Positions 15,525-23,781 are shown, counted from the first letter of the stretch. The stretch is 32,899 nucleotides of DNA from Metasolibacillus sp. (GCF_025291715.1 NZ_JAMBIZ010000039.1:1-32899), one strand, 5' to 3'. Notes: generated by a model from the letters alone, not told the origin. Translations and numbers: made by a program.

Positions 15525-16604
15525 TTACCCTCCAAAGTTGTAGCCTTTTTTAATAATCATATAAATGAACAGTGGCGAACCAATAACAGATGTAATAATA
15601 CCGATTGGCAATTCTACATTGGCAATAAGCGTTCTTGATAGGATGTCTGCCCAAATCATAAATAGACCACCTAATAGCAATGTGCCAAGCATGAGTCGCT
15701 TATGGTCAGCACCGAAAATACCACGTGCGATATGTGGAATAATTAAACCGACAAAGCCAATCATTCCTGCATAAGCAACCATTGTTCCTGTAACAAGCGC
15801 TGTTAGCACCATATACAGCTTGCGGAAAATACTTAAATTAATGCCTAGCGTAATTGCTGATTCATCGCCTAGCAGCATCGTATTTAAAATGCGATGCTGG
15901 AACAGGAAGAAAATTGCGCCAAGCACAACGACGATAATTAAAATCGGCGTTTTCTCCCAGCTAGCAGAAGCTAAGCTGCCCATAGACCAAAAGGTAACAG
16001 TTTTAATTCCTTCTGCATTATTGGCAAAAAAGATAATCAAGCTAGAGAAGGAGCCACAAAGAGCGCCGATCACTACCCCTGATAAGACCAGCTTGACAGA
16101 TGTTGCTTTGCCACCAATGCTTGATAATAGCAAAACAGCCATCGAGGTCAGCATAGCCCCTGTAAATGCACCAAATGCTACACCAAATTGAGCGAGTAGT
16201 GCATTGCTACCAAATCCAACAAGTATCGCAAAGGTAGCTCCTAAAGAAGCGCCTGAAGAAATTCCAAGTATGTATGGGTCAGCAAGTGGATTTTGCACAA
16301 CTGCTTGCATGACAACGCCACATAAGGCAAGACCAATACCGATAAGTAAAGCAAAAATAATACGTGGCATTCTCACTTGCAAAATGATATTTAAATAGGA
16401 TTCATTTTCTATATGCTCAAGTGAGCCGAGCTTGCCGTTAGTGATGGTATGCAAAAGTATGTCCATCGATTGCCTAAATGGGATACTCACTTGCCCGATA
16501 GATACAGAATACACAGCGGATAGCATAATGGCGCAAATTAATAGCAAAATAATTAAATAGTAGAGTTTGTTCGTTCTTGACGATTTTATAGCTTGTGTAT
16601 CCAA
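15525..16604 (-). CDS. Iron-complex ABC transporter permease (FecCD family)
   Basis: A 359-residue FecCD/BtuC-type permease with about 10 helices. RMPRIIFALLIGIGLALCG and NPLADPYILGISSGASLGA are the family's conserved helix II-III region, and GFVGLIIPHIAR is the ATPase-contact loop. Only one permease gene is present, so it probably forms a homodimer, unlike the YclN-YclO pair. The start is set to TTG at 16604: GAGGTGA, an extended match to the 16S anti-SD, lies 8 nt upstream. The GTG at 16616 sits inside that ribosome binding site and lacks a site of its own. First gene of the operon, behind a perfect Fur box. Confidence 0.9.
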   Translation of the reverse strand: MDTQAIKSSRTNKLYYLIILLLICAIMLSAVYSVSIGQVSIPFRQSMDILLHTITNGKLGSLEHIENESYLNIILQVRMPRIIFALLIGIGLALCGVVMQAVVQNPLADPYILGISSGASLGATFAILVGFGSNALLAQFGVAFGAFTGAMLTSMAVLLLSSIGGKATSVKLVLSGVVIGALCGSFSSLIIFFANNAEGIKTVTFWSMGSLASASWEKTPILIIVVVLGAIFFLFQHRILNTMLLGDESAITLGINLSIFRKLYMVLTALVTGTMVAYAGMIGFVGLIIPHIARGIFGADHKRLMLGTLLLGGLFMIWADILSRTLIANVELPIGIITSVIGSPLFIYMIIKKGYNFGG

Positions 16605-16629
16605 AGGAAAATTCACCTCATTTTTTATT

Positions 16630-16648
16630 GATAATGATTATCATTATC
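16630..16648. promoter_or_regulatory. perfect 19-bp Fur box
   Basis: GATAATGATTATCATTATC is identical to the classical Fur consensus. It lies between the -10 of the leftward promoter and the permease start, over the predicted transcription start. Confidence 0.93.
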
Positions 16649-16657
16649 GACTAATCC

Positions 16658-16686
16658 ATTCTAATCTATATTTTTTGAAAAAACAA
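16658..16686 (-). promoter_or_regulatory. promoter of the leftward iron-transporter operon
   Basis: On the - strand TTGTTT, 17-bp spacer, TAGAAT. The Fur box follows 9 bp downstream of the -10. Confidence 0.6.
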
Positions 16687-16737
16687 TGCTGATTTTTCAT
16701 ATCCGATAAAAAATATTTCTCACGACATTGAAAAACG

Positions 16738-16769
16738 TTGAAACATCTTATATTTCTTATCATAATAAG
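16738..16769 (+). promoter_or_regulatory. candidate promoter and dyad upstream of the second HmoA-like gene
   Basis: TTGAAA (16738-16743), 17-bp spacer, CATAAT (16761-16766). A 14-bp dyad, CTTATCATAATAAG (16756-16769), covers the -10 and could be an operator; it is not a clear Fur or PerR site. The leader would be about 95 nt. Confidence 0.4.
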
Positions 16770-16866
16770 TGAGGGGGAGTGACAGAAGACAGCTTAACAG
16801 TATATGTTAATGTATATAGTGCGATTTCTATGCAATATACAATGGCTTTGAAAGGGAGATATGCAC

Positions 16867-17178
16867 ATGTTTGTTCAAATGAAATACTTTATTGTCAAGG
16901 TAGGTCATTCATCTAAAGTAATCGATTGCTTTGTGCGCAAGTATGGCGAAGGACCATCGATTATGGAACAACAGCAAGGTTTTTTAAATAAAGAATTGTA
17001 TGTGAAAAAAGTGGATACAAATAGTGAAGAGGTTGTTGTACTAATTTATTGGGAATCTGAGGCACATTGGAAAAATTATGATAATTGTATCTCATCAAAT
17101 GAACAACTACAATTTGCACAATTGGACTATATTCTTGAATGTTGTTATACAAACTTTCAAGTTAAAGGAGAAGTATAG
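16867..17178 (+). CDS. Degenerate HmoA/IsdG-like ABM-domain protein
   Basis: A 103-residue paralogue of the protein at 10994. Both start MFVQ(I/M)K and share QPGFL/QQGFL, (L/Y)VKKV, EE(V)(L/V)V and the WESE..WKN segment. The residue matching the catalytic Trp70 is Tyr71 (WKNW becomes WKNY). The downstream region is about four residues shorter and has no His where HmoA has His80. It also has an unusual Cys-Cys pair near residue 92. It therefore may bind haem differently, bind something else, or be losing function. The start at 16867 is preferred over the ATG at 16861 because GGGAG at 16854-16858 is 8 nt upstream. Its stop TAG touches the ATG of the PAP2 gene, so the two are translationally linked. 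It lies divergent from the Fur-boxed operon. Confidence 0.72.
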   Translation: MFVQMKYFIVKVGHSSKVIDCFVRKYGEGPSIMEQQQGFLNKELYVKKVDTNSEEVVVLIYWESEAHWKNYDNCISSNEQLQFAQLDYILECCYTNFQVKGEV

Positions 17179-17787
17179 ATGAAAAAATGGATTTATAGCT
17201 TGGCTGTTATTACATTAGGTTTATTTATAATGCTACGTTTCAGCTATGAAACGCCGACATTCATGTCTTTTGATGAAAATTTAGTAAAATTACTTGGTGG
17301 TAATGAACTCATTATTTTTTTCCATTATATCGGTGAGCCTATTTTCGTTGTAATCGTAGCGCTAATCCTTGTTTTTTGGCAATGGAGAAAGGGGAATTAT
17401 CGTGCGATTGTCTTTGTATTATTGACGATTGCAGCAGGCAATGTACTTAATCAATTATTAAAAAAATGGATTGAGCGTCCCCGCCCAGATATTGCAGATC
17501 AATTATTATCTTTTAGTTTTCCATCAGGGCATTCAATGACAGGGGCATTGTATTTATTAACAATCGCTTATTTGTTATCAGAGGGGCTAGGACGTAGCAA
17601 AAAAGCATTGCTTGTTTGGCTTGTTGCTATCATTTTAATATGCTTTATCGGCTTATCGCGCATTGCGGAAAGTCGCCATTTTGCTACAGATGTCTTGGCA
17701 GGATGGAGCGTTGGCTATACTTGGTTTGTTGTATGTATGATGTGGTATGAGCGTGGTAAGAAGAGAGCTGTTGAGAAAATAGGTTAA
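17179..17787 (+). CDS. PAP2 superfamily membrane phosphatase
   Basis: A 202-residue membrane phosphatase of the type-2 phosphatidic acid phosphatase family, related to undecaprenyl-diphosphate or phosphatidylglycerophosphate phosphatases. The three active-site motifs are complete: K95x6R102P, P115SGH118, and S160R-x5-H167-x3-D171. Five or six hydrophobic helices are visible, and the active-site residues fall on one face of the membrane. AAAGGAGAAG inside the end of the preceding gene is the ribosome binding site. The operon link with an HmoA-like protein is unusual and unexplained. The lipid substrate cannot be told from sequence. Confidence 0.9.
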   Translation: MKKWIYSLAVITLGLFIMLRFSYETPTFMSFDENLVKLLGGNELIIFFHYIGEPIFVVIVALILVFWQWRKGNYRAIVFVLLTIAAGNVLNQLLKKWIERPRPDIADQLLSFSFPSGHSMTGALYLLTIAYLLSEGLGRSKKALLVWLVAIILICFIGLSRIAESRHFATDVLAGWSVGYTWFVVCMMWYERGKKRAVEKIG

Positions 17788-17808
17788 GCCTATTTTCTTA
17801 ACGGCTTT
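17775..17808 (+). terminator. probable terminator of the HmoA-like / PAP2 operon
   Basis: GAAAATAGG (17775-17783) pairs with CCTATTTTC (17789-17797) across the stop codon; alternatively AAGCC pairs with GGCTT (17803-17807) followed by a short T-run. The two stems exclude each other. Confidence 0.45.
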
Positions 17809-17850
17809 TTGAATGTTGGGCTATTACATAAAATATTTCCTAATAAAATA

Positions 17851-17870
17851 AAGTTGTCTAAAGGAAACTT
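17851..17870. promoter_or_regulatory. MntR-like box over the zupT -35
   Basis: The core GTTGTCTAAAGGAAACT (17853-17869) agrees at 14 of 17 positions with the Bacillus MntR-box pattern TTTGCCTTAAGGAAACT. Flanks extend it to a dyad with AAGTT and AACTT ends. It overlaps the -35 hexamer. Confidence 0.5.
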
Positions 17871-17882
17871 GTTGCGTATAAT
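17854..17882 (+). promoter_or_regulatory. sigma-A promoter of zupT
   Basis: TTGTCT, 17-bp spacer, consensus TATAAT, about 30 bp before the start codon. Confidence 0.75.
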
Positions 17883-17914
17883 ACGATTAAGCTAGTTAAA
17901 GAGAGGAAATAATT

Positions 17915-18730
17915 ATGGATGATAATGTATTATTAGCACTCGGTTTAACACTTTTTGCAGGTTTGGCAACTGGTGTAGGTAGTTTAATAGCATTCTTTAC
18001 CTCAAGAACCAATACAAAATTTTTATCTGGTGCACTTGGTTTTTCAGCAGGTGTTATGATTTATGTATCGCTTGTTGAAATTTTTGTAAAGGCAAAAGAT
18101 TCATTAACGCATGCGCTCGGTGAAACGAACGGTTATTGGATGACGCTTGCAGGCTTTTTCGGAGGAATGATTTTTATCGCATTAATTGATAAATTTATTC
18201 CGAATAAAAATAATCCACATGAAGTGCGTACTGTTGAAGATGTAAATGCAGTGGAAGGAAAGCCATTAGCGGATGCAGATAAACTCATGAAAATGGGGAC
18301 ATTTACAGCATTAGCAATAGCGATTCATAACTTTCCAGAAGGTATCGCCACATTTATGTCTGCATTGCAAGATCCGAATTTAGGGATTGCGATTGCCATA
18401 GCAGTTGCAATTCATAATATTCCAGAAGGAATTGCTGTTGCTGTACCAATTTTCTTCGCAACAGGTATTCGTATGAAAGCTTTTCGCTTATCGCTGCTAT
18501 CTGGTTTAGCAGAGCCTGTTGGGGCATTTGTTGCTTATTTAATTTTAATGCCATTTTTAAATGATGTAATGTTCGGTGTCGTATTTGCGGGTGTAGCGGG
18601 TATTATGGTATTTATTTCACTAGATGAGCTATTGCCAGCAGCGAAGAAATATGATGAAACACATATATCTATTTATGGTTTAGTGGCCGGTATGGCTGTG
18701 ATGGCGATTAGCTTAGTAATGTTAGCATGA
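17915..18730 (+). CDS. zupT: ZIP family divalent metal importer
   Basis: A 271-residue ZIP transporter of the ZupT group, which imports zinc and, in Escherichia coli, also Mn, Fe and Co. Eight hydrophobic helices are visible. The metal-site motifs are in helices IV and V: H138NFPEG and H167NIPEG. A variable cytoplasmic loop (about 93-125) precedes them. GAGAGGA sets the start. It is monocistronic, with its own promoter and a strong terminator. An MntR-like box over the -35 suggests repression by manganese, which would make this a manganese or mixed Mn/Zn importer; that is inference. Confidence 0.92.
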   Translation: MDDNVLLALGLTLFAGLATGVGSLIAFFTSRTNTKFLSGALGFSAGVMIYVSLVEIFVKAKDSLTHALGETNGYWMTLAGFFGGMIFIALIDKFIPNKNNPHEVRTVEDVNAVEGKPLADADKLMKMGTFTALAIAIHNFPEGIATFMSALQDPNLGIAIAIAVAIHNIPEGIAVAVPIFFATGIRMKAFRLSLLSGLAEPVGAFVAYLILMPFLNDVMFGVVFAGVAGIMVFISLDELLPAAKKYDETHISIYGLVAGMAVMAISLVMLA

Positions 18731-18731
18731 T

Positions 18732-18777
18732 AAAAAGTCGATTTGCACCAAACATTTTGGTAGCAATCGACTTTTTG
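18732..18777. terminator. bidirectional terminator, zupT and katE
   Basis: Arms AAAAAGTCGATT (18732-18743) and AATCGACTTTTT (18765-18776) with an inner ACCAAA/TTTGGT stem. A- and T-runs flank both sides, so it serves both convergent genes. Its left 17 nt recur in the terminator at 27448-27493. Confidence 0.92.
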
Positions 18778-18780
18778 TAT

Positions 18781-20832
18781 TCAAATATAAATATCTCGAT
18801 CCCAAAAGCGTTGCTTTGCGATATTTTGGATAAATTGCTGTGAGAAATTTGGATTTGCTGTAGCAAAAAGAATACCGTCACTTGCTTTTGCCCGCGTTGC
18901 ATTGAAAAATGGCACTCCTGTTGTGGCAATCCCGATCGGCTTATAGTTTTGATAAACTTGGCGAATGAAGGCAGTCATATCGCTATTAAATTTTGCCTGA
19001 TTTGCTGACGTGCCACCAACGACATATAATGCATCATATAAAACAGGAGAAGTCGTTAAAAACGTAGCATCTACTTCAAACGTTTGCCCATTTACAGCTT
19101 TTACAGGCTCAAATGTTTCTGCAATCATTTGATAGCGCACACCATAACGTTTAAATTCCTTAGTAACCTGCTCTAGCTCTTGGGCATTAAATTGATTACC
19201 AATAATAATCGCTACACTTAAAGTTTGCGGAACGAATACGGTATTTTGCTGGCTTAGTGCAGGAGAGGATGCTGTGACATCAACTTGTTGATTTGTTGGT
19301 TTATTTACTGCAAGACGTTCAGCGAGCGTTGTGGCTAGTGAATAATCGATATGTGCAAGCATATCAACGACTTGCTGCCGAACACTGCGACTCTCGACTT
19401 TCCCTACCTCAAAGGAAAAGGCATCTAAAATATGCTGTTTTTCTACAGGTGACATACTATTCCAAAAAAGTCGTGCTTGTGAGAAGAAATCATCAAACGA
19501 CTTGCTGCGTCCTTGAATAACACGCCCTTCTACCTTTTCAGGATAATGCACATAGCCACCTTCTGCTGCAGTGCTTGTAGCAGGTGTATTATTCGCTAAA
19601 GAATTTTTATGATAGCTTACTCTGCCAGTATTAATCATTTGGCGGCTGAAGCCATTACGTTGGTTATTGTGGAAAGGGCAAAGTGGACGGTTAATCGGTA
19701 TTTCCGTAAAGTTAGGACCACCTAAACGCAATAGCTGGGTATCTAAATAAGAAAATAGCCGTCCTTGCAGCAATGGGTCATTTGAAAAATCAATGCCCGT
19801 TACGACATTACCTGGATGAAAGGCTACTTGTTCAGTTTCTGCAAAAACATTATCGACATTGCGATTTAAAGTGAGCTTGCCGATTTTTTTGACAGGAATG
19901 AGCTCCTCAGGCCAAACCTTTGTAGCATCTAATAGATCGAAATCATATTTAAATTCATCTGCTGGATCAATCATTTGCACACCAAATTCATATTCAGGAT
20001 AAAAGCCTGCTTCAATGGCCTCCCATAAATCACGACGCTGAAAATCAGGGTCTGCACCACCGATTTTTTGCGCCTCATCCCATATAAGTGAGTGTACACC
20101 AAGCACAGGCTTCCAATGGAATTTAACGAATTTACTTTGCCCCGACGCATTTACGAAGCGAAAGGTATTCACACCGAAGCCTTCCATCATGCGGTAATTT
20201 TTGGGAATAGCTCTATCAGACATCAGCCACATAATCATATGGGCTGTTTCTTGATTATTCGCAACGAAATCCCAAAACGTATCATGGGCAGAGGAAGCTT
20301 GTGGTATTTCGTTGTGTGGCTCCGGCTTGACTGCATGGATAATATCAGGGAATTTAATAGCATCTTGAATAAAGAAAACGGGAATATTATTGCCAACTAA
20401 ATCGAAAATTCCTTCTTCCGTATAAAATTTCACCGCAAAGCCACGGACATCACGTGCTGTATCGTTAGAGCCTGAGCTCCCAACAACATTCGAAAAACGC
20501 ACAAAAACAGGCGTTTTTGTGCCCGCCTTTTGTAAGAAATGAGCTCTTGTAAACTCGGACATTGATTCGTATAGCTCAAATTCACCATGGGCAGCATAGC
20601 CGCGTGCATGTACGACCCTTTCAGGGATACGCTCATGGTCAAAATGTGTAATTTTCTCACGAAAATGAAAATCCTCCATCAAAGTGGGCCCACGCAAGCC
20701 CGCCTTTAAAGATTCCTCATCATTGGATATTCGCACTCGCTGATTCGTTGTCATCTTCGTGCCATCATTATTTACTTTGTATTCATTCAGTTGCTGTAGT
20801 TTTTTATTTTCGTTATCATGATTATCCTTCAT
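18781..20832 (-). CDS. katE: Large-subunit monofunctional haem catalase (HPII type)
   Basis: Clade-2 catalase that converts hydrogen peroxide to water and oxygen. The 683-residue length shows the large-subunit form. The distal catalytic His75 is in ERVVHARGYAAHG, the distal Asn is in DLVGNNIPVFFIQDA (about 148-149), and the proximal haem ligand is Tyr362 in R358LFSYLDTQ. A C-terminal class-I amidotransferase-like (DJ-1-like) domain begins near residue 535 with SVAIIIGNQFNAQELEQ. The start is the ATG at 20832, preceded by AAGGAGGG; the in-frame ATG at 20847 would include that site. B. subtilis KatE is sigma-B dependent, but I could not find a convincing sigma-B promoter here. Confidence 0.95.
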   Translation of the reverse strand: MKDNHDNENKKLQQLNEYKVNNDGTKMTTNQRVRISNDEESLKAGLRGPTLMEDFHFREKITHFDHERIPERVVHARGYAAHGEFELYESMSEFTRAHFLQKAGTKTPVFVRFSNVVGSSGSNDTARDVRGFAVKFYTEEGIFDLVGNNIPVFFIQDAIKFPDIIHAVKPEPHNEIPQASSAHDTFWDFVANNQETAHMIMWLMSDRAIPKNYRMMEGFGVNTFRFVNASGQSKFVKFHWKPVLGVHSLIWDEAQKIGGADPDFQRRDLWEAIEAGFYPEYEFGVQMIDPADEFKYDFDLLDATKVWPEELIPVKKIGKLTLNRNVDNVFAETEQVAFHPGNVVTGIDFSNDPLLQGRLFSYLDTQLLRLGGPNFTEIPINRPLCPFHNNQRNGFSRQMINTGRVSYHKNSLANNTPATSTAAEGGYVHYPEKVEGRVIQGRSKSFDDFFSQARLFWNSMSPVEKQHILDAFSFEVGKVESRSVRQQVVDMLAHIDYSLATTLAERLAVNKPTNQQVDVTASSPALSQQNTVFVPQTLSVAIIIGNQFNAQELEQVTKEFKRYGVRYQMIAETFEPVKAVNGQTFEVDATFLTTSPVLYDALYVVGGTSANQAKFNSDMTAFIRQVYQNYKPIGIATTGVPFFNATRAKASDGILFATANPNFSQQFIQNIAKQRFWDRDIYI

Positions 20833-20890
20833 AAAACCCTCCTTCATAATGCTTTGTACAGCGTATGAGTTTCATAGGGGAGTTATGAGG

Positions 20891-20901
20891 GTGCCTGGCA
20901 C
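20891..20901. repeat. GTGCCTGGCAC palindrome
   Basis: An 11-bp perfect odd palindrome in the katE leader region, followed by ACAAACAA. It resembles short palindromic units scattered between genes in Bacillales. Only this copy was noticed in the window. Confidence 0.35.
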
Positions 20902-20934
20902 ACAAACAATTCTGAAAATTAGATACAATTTACA

Positions 20935-20972
20935 TAGAAAAACCTAAGTCATGTTGGAGCATAACTTAGGTT
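20935..20972 (-). terminator. terminator of the NAD(P)-binding protein gene
   Basis: Arms AACCTAAGT (20941-20949) and ACTTAGGTT (20964-20972), followed on the - strand by TTTTTCT. Confidence 0.88.
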
Positions 20973-20978
20973 AGTATA

Positions 20979-21623
20979 TTAGCTAGCAGAGGTGGTATTT
21001 TCAGAAGCTACAGTAAAAGCTTCGTTAATATGCTTGGCATTTTCAATTTCATCAATTACGGCTACCGCAAAGTCAGCTTGGCTAATGTAGCTATTAAGCT
21101 GTGAATTTGTTAGTAAATAATCATGTCCAGTAATGTAGTGACCTGTGCGTGGACCTTCTGCATCAAACATCAGCGCAGGACAAATAAAAGTCCATGCGAT
21201 AGAGGATTGCTGTAGGTGTTGTAGATTTTGTAGCTGATATTTAGCCGCAGCTGTTAATTGCGCAGGGTAATCCTCACTATCGAGTAAACGTACAATTTTA
21301 TCTTTATTTGTAAATAAGCAGCCTGAGCTACCGATATCGATTAAGCGTGTTTGTATTGGTTGCAAAATAGATATTAAATGCTTGCCTGCGTCTACATATA
21401 AGTGCTCCTCACCACTTTTTGGAGCAAAGGCATTGACGATACAATCGAATTTTTCTATATCTGATGTTGTTAAATGAAATAAATCCTTTTCAAGAGTTTG
21501 GACATCATCTTTTAATGTCGCTTGATTACGCACAATCGCGGTTGTATCATACTCTCTCATTGTAGATTCTCTTAATATATTACTACCTGCTTGTCCAGCA
21601 GCTCCAATAACTGCGATTTTCAT
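20979..21623 (-). CDS. NAD(P)-binding Rossmann-fold protein (YwnB / NmrA-like atypical SDR)
   Basis: A 214-residue single-domain protein of the atypical short-chain dehydrogenase group, close to B. subtilis YwnB in size and sequence feel. The N-terminal dinucleotide motif is MKIAVIGAAGQAGSNI (GxxGxxG). IVNAFAPKSGEEHLYVD and WTFICPALMFDAEG are typical of the NAD(P)H-binding family. A full Tyr-x3-Lys catalytic pair is not evident, so a redox-sensing or isomerase-like role is as likely as reduction. The start is the ATG at 21623, with AAAGGGG 8 nt or so upstream; the reading to 21692 is rejected. It is monocistronic with a clear terminator. Substrate is unknown. Confidence 0.82.
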   Translation of the reverse strand: MKIAVIGAAGQAGSNILRESTMREYDTTAIVRNQATLKDDVQTLEKDLFHLTTSDIEKFDCIVNAFAPKSGEEHLYVDAGKHLISILQPIQTRLIDIGSSGCLFTNKDKIVRLLDSEDYPAQLTAAAKYQLQNLQHLQQSSIAWTFICPALMFDAEGPRTGHYITGHDYLLTNSQLNSYISQADFAVAVIDEIENAKHINEAFTVASENTTSAS

Positions 21624-21716
21624 GAACATTTCCCCTTTCGTCAATCGAGTGTTAGTACTATACCCGCTTTGCTGAAAAAGTATGCACAACATAAAATAAA
21701 TCTCAAAAAGCGTGAA

Positions 21717-21748
21717 ATAAAAAAGGAGCGTATCCGAAGATCACTCCT
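21717..21748 (-). terminator. terminator of thrC-thrB
   Basis: On the - strand AGGAGTGATC, TTCG tetraloop, GATACGCTCCT (one G-U pair, one bulge), then six T. Confidence 0.85.
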
Positions 21749-21753
21749 ATTGC

Positions 21754-22647
21754 TTATAGTGGTGTTACAACAATTCCATGACAATCAGCATTCGTTAATA
21801 CAATGCGATGTGAAGGAAATTGTTTTTGCATACTAACAACGAATTCATCAGCACTTGACTTGGGGATAATCGAAATCAATGTTGGACCAGCACCGCTTAA
21901 TGCGGTCCCATATGCGCCAGCCTGCTTGGCAGCTTGGCGAATTTCGGCATAGCTAGGAATTAACTGTGCGCGGAAAGGCTCATGAAATAAATCAGATTCC
22001 ATATAGCGACCGATACGCTCATAATCTTTCGCAATTAAAGCAGCGGCAAGCATATTAGCTGTAGCGCTCGCTTTAACTGCATATGGACGCTCTAGCTGTG
22101 CAGGGAGAACGCCGCGCGCCTCGGCAGTTTTCAGCTCTACATCAGGAATGAAAAGCACAAAGGCCGCATCTACATCTTGTACATGAATTGTATCGACAAT
22201 GCCATTCTCTGTCATAGAAGAAATCGTCAGGCCACCTAAAACAGATGCTGTTGCATTGTCAGGATGTCCCTCTATTTGTGATGAAATATTAAGCTTGTCT
22301 TGTTCAGATAGCTGTAAATCACATAATAAATTTGCTAGCTCGATGCCTGCAACAATAGCGGCAGCACTGCTCCCAACACCACGTGCTAAAGGAAGCTCGC
22401 TTGTCATAACGACATGACAGCCTGGCAGTGCTTGTTGATAACGCTCTGCAACTTGTTTCGCAATTTGATAAATTAAGTGATTTTCGACTGTTGTGTCTGC
22501 TGGGACATGCTCACCTTGATGAACAAATTCCCATTCAGTTTGAGGTGTTGCTTCTAATGTTAAATAAAGTGACAAACCGAGCCCAATTGAATCAAAGCCG
22601 GGCCCGAGGTTTGCTGTACTGCCAGGAACTTTTATTTGCCAGCTCAT
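21754..22647 (-). CDS. thrB: Homoserine kinase
   Basis: GHMP-family kinase that phosphorylates L-homoserine to O-phosphohomoserine, the step before threonine synthase. 297 residues. N-terminal [19 protein letters not shown] is the substrate-site segment, [20 protein letters not shown] the ATP-binding GHMP motif, and [14 protein letters not shown] the C-terminal motif 3. The ATG overlaps the thrC stop in ATGA, so the two are translationally coupled. It closes the operon before a good terminator. Confidence 0.95.
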   Translation of the reverse strand: MSWQIKVPGSTANLGPGFDSIGLGLSLYLTLEATPQTEWEFVHQGEHVPADTTVENHLIYQIAKQVAERYQQALPGCHVVMTSELPLARGVGSSAAAIVAGIELANLLCDLQLSEQDKLNISSQIEGHPDNATASVLGGLTISSMTENGIVDTIHVQDVDAAFVLFIPDVELKTAEARGVLPAQLERPYAVKASATANMLAAALIAKDYERIGRYMESDLFHEPFRAQLIPSYAEIRQAAKQAGAYGTALSGAGPTLISIIPKSSADEFVVSMQKQFPSHRIVLTNADCHGIVVTPL

Positions 22648-23696
22648 AGAACGCCCTCAATATATTTACGAATTTCTTCTTCATCGTTTTTCAACGACAC
22701 TAAATCCACCGTTGACACGTCCATTGCCGTATCTGGATCTTTTAAGCCATTACCAGTGAACACCGTTACGACTTGGCTACCTTGTGGAATAAGACCGGCT
22801 TTCACGGATTTAATGACACCTGCAAGTGAAGCGGCTGAACCTGGCTCAACGAAGACGCCTTCCTTGCCTGCGATTAACTTATAAGCAGCTAAAATTTCTT
22901 CATCTGTTACAGAATCAATGATGCCACCTGATTCATCACGTGCAGCCTCTGCTAATTTCCAGCTAGCTGGGTTGCCGATACGGATTGCTGTTGCCACTGT
23001 TTCAGGGTTTGCAATTGGCTCGCCCTTAACGATTGCAGCAGCACCTTCTGCTTCAAAGCCAAACATTTTTGGTAAGCCTGATTTTTTTGCTTCATTATAA
23101 TCTTTAAAGCCTTTCCAATAAGCAGAAATATTGCCTGCGTTACCGACTGGAATACATAGAAAGTCGGGTGCTTTTCCTAGTGCATCCACAATTTCAAAGG
23201 AAGCAGTTTTTTGCCCTTCGATACGGTATGGATTGACGGAATTTACAAGTGCAACAGGCGTTGTTTCGCTAATGCGGCGAACGATATTTAAGGCATCGTC
23301 AAAGTTGCCATCAATTTCAATAATTTTTGCACCATACATCGTTGCTTGCGCTAATTTCCCTAATGCTACTTTTCCTTTTGGGATGACAACGATGGATTGA
23401 ATGCCTGCACGCGTTGCGTAAGCAGCAGCTGCAGCAGATGTGTTGCCTGTAGAAGCACAAATAACGCATTGTGCACCATCCTCAATCGCCTTTGCTACTG
23501 CAAATACCATACCGCGATCTTTAAAGGAGCCTGTTGGATTTGCGCCTTCAATTTTTCCGTATAGCTCAATACCTAGCTCCTTAGATAAATTTACTAAATG
23601 TACTAATGGTGTATTTCCTTCATTTAAAGTTAAAGCTGGTGTATTTTCAGTAACGGGCAAATATTGTTTATATTCTTCAATTAAACCTTTCCACAT
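22644..23696 (-). CDS. thrC: Threonine synthase
   Basis: PLP enzyme (fold type II) that converts O-phosphohomoserine to L-threonine. 350 residues, the compact Bacillus form. The PLP lysine is K59 in [11 protein letters not shown], the phosphate-binding loop is [18 protein letters not shown], and the C-terminal cofactor segment is [21 protein letters not shown] sets the ATG. It heads a thrC-thrB operon without hom (homoserine dehydrogenase), which usually precedes these two genes in Bacillus. The gene upstream is divergent niaP, so hom must lie elsewhere. Confidence 0.95.
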   Translation of the reverse strand: MWKGLIEEYKQYLPVTENTPALTLNEGNTPLVHLVNLSKELGIELYGKIEGANPTGSFKDRGMVFAVAKAIEDGAQCVICASTGNTSAAAAAYATRAGIQSIVVIPKGKVALGKLAQATMYGAKIIEIDGNFDDALNIVRRISETTPVALVNSVNPYRIEGQKTASFEIVDALGKAPDFLCIPVGNAGNISAYWKGFKDYNEAKKSGLPKMFGFEAEGAAAIVKGEPIANPETVATAIRIGNPASWKLAEAARDESGGIIDSVTDEEILAAYKLIAGKEGVFVEPGSAASLAGVIKSVKAGLIPQGSQVVTVFTGNGLKDPDTAMDVSTVDLVSLKNDEEEIRKYIEGVL

Positions 23697-23752
23697 AACG
23701 AGATAGCTCCTTTTGTTCTTTCTGAATGAACAGTTGTTTTTTTATACAAGAC

Positions 23753-23781
23753 ATTGTAAACCTCTAGCCTACTTATTTCAA
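23753..23781 (-). promoter_or_regulatory. promoter of thrC-thrB
   Basis: On the - strand TTGAAA, 17-bp spacer, TACAAT. No T-box or riboswitch structure is seen in the short leader of about 50 nt. Confidence 0.65.

Noticed and set aside
16779-16920. GTG-initiated reading frame after GAGGGGGAG upstream of the HmoA-like gene
   Set aside because: The spacing between the purine-rich run and GTG is about 1 nt, the frame runs out of phase into a real gene, and the peptide has no recognisable features.
20906-20920. CodY-like site upstream of katE
   Set aside because: Only 12/15, not placed against a clear promoter, and expected by chance in AT-rich sequence.
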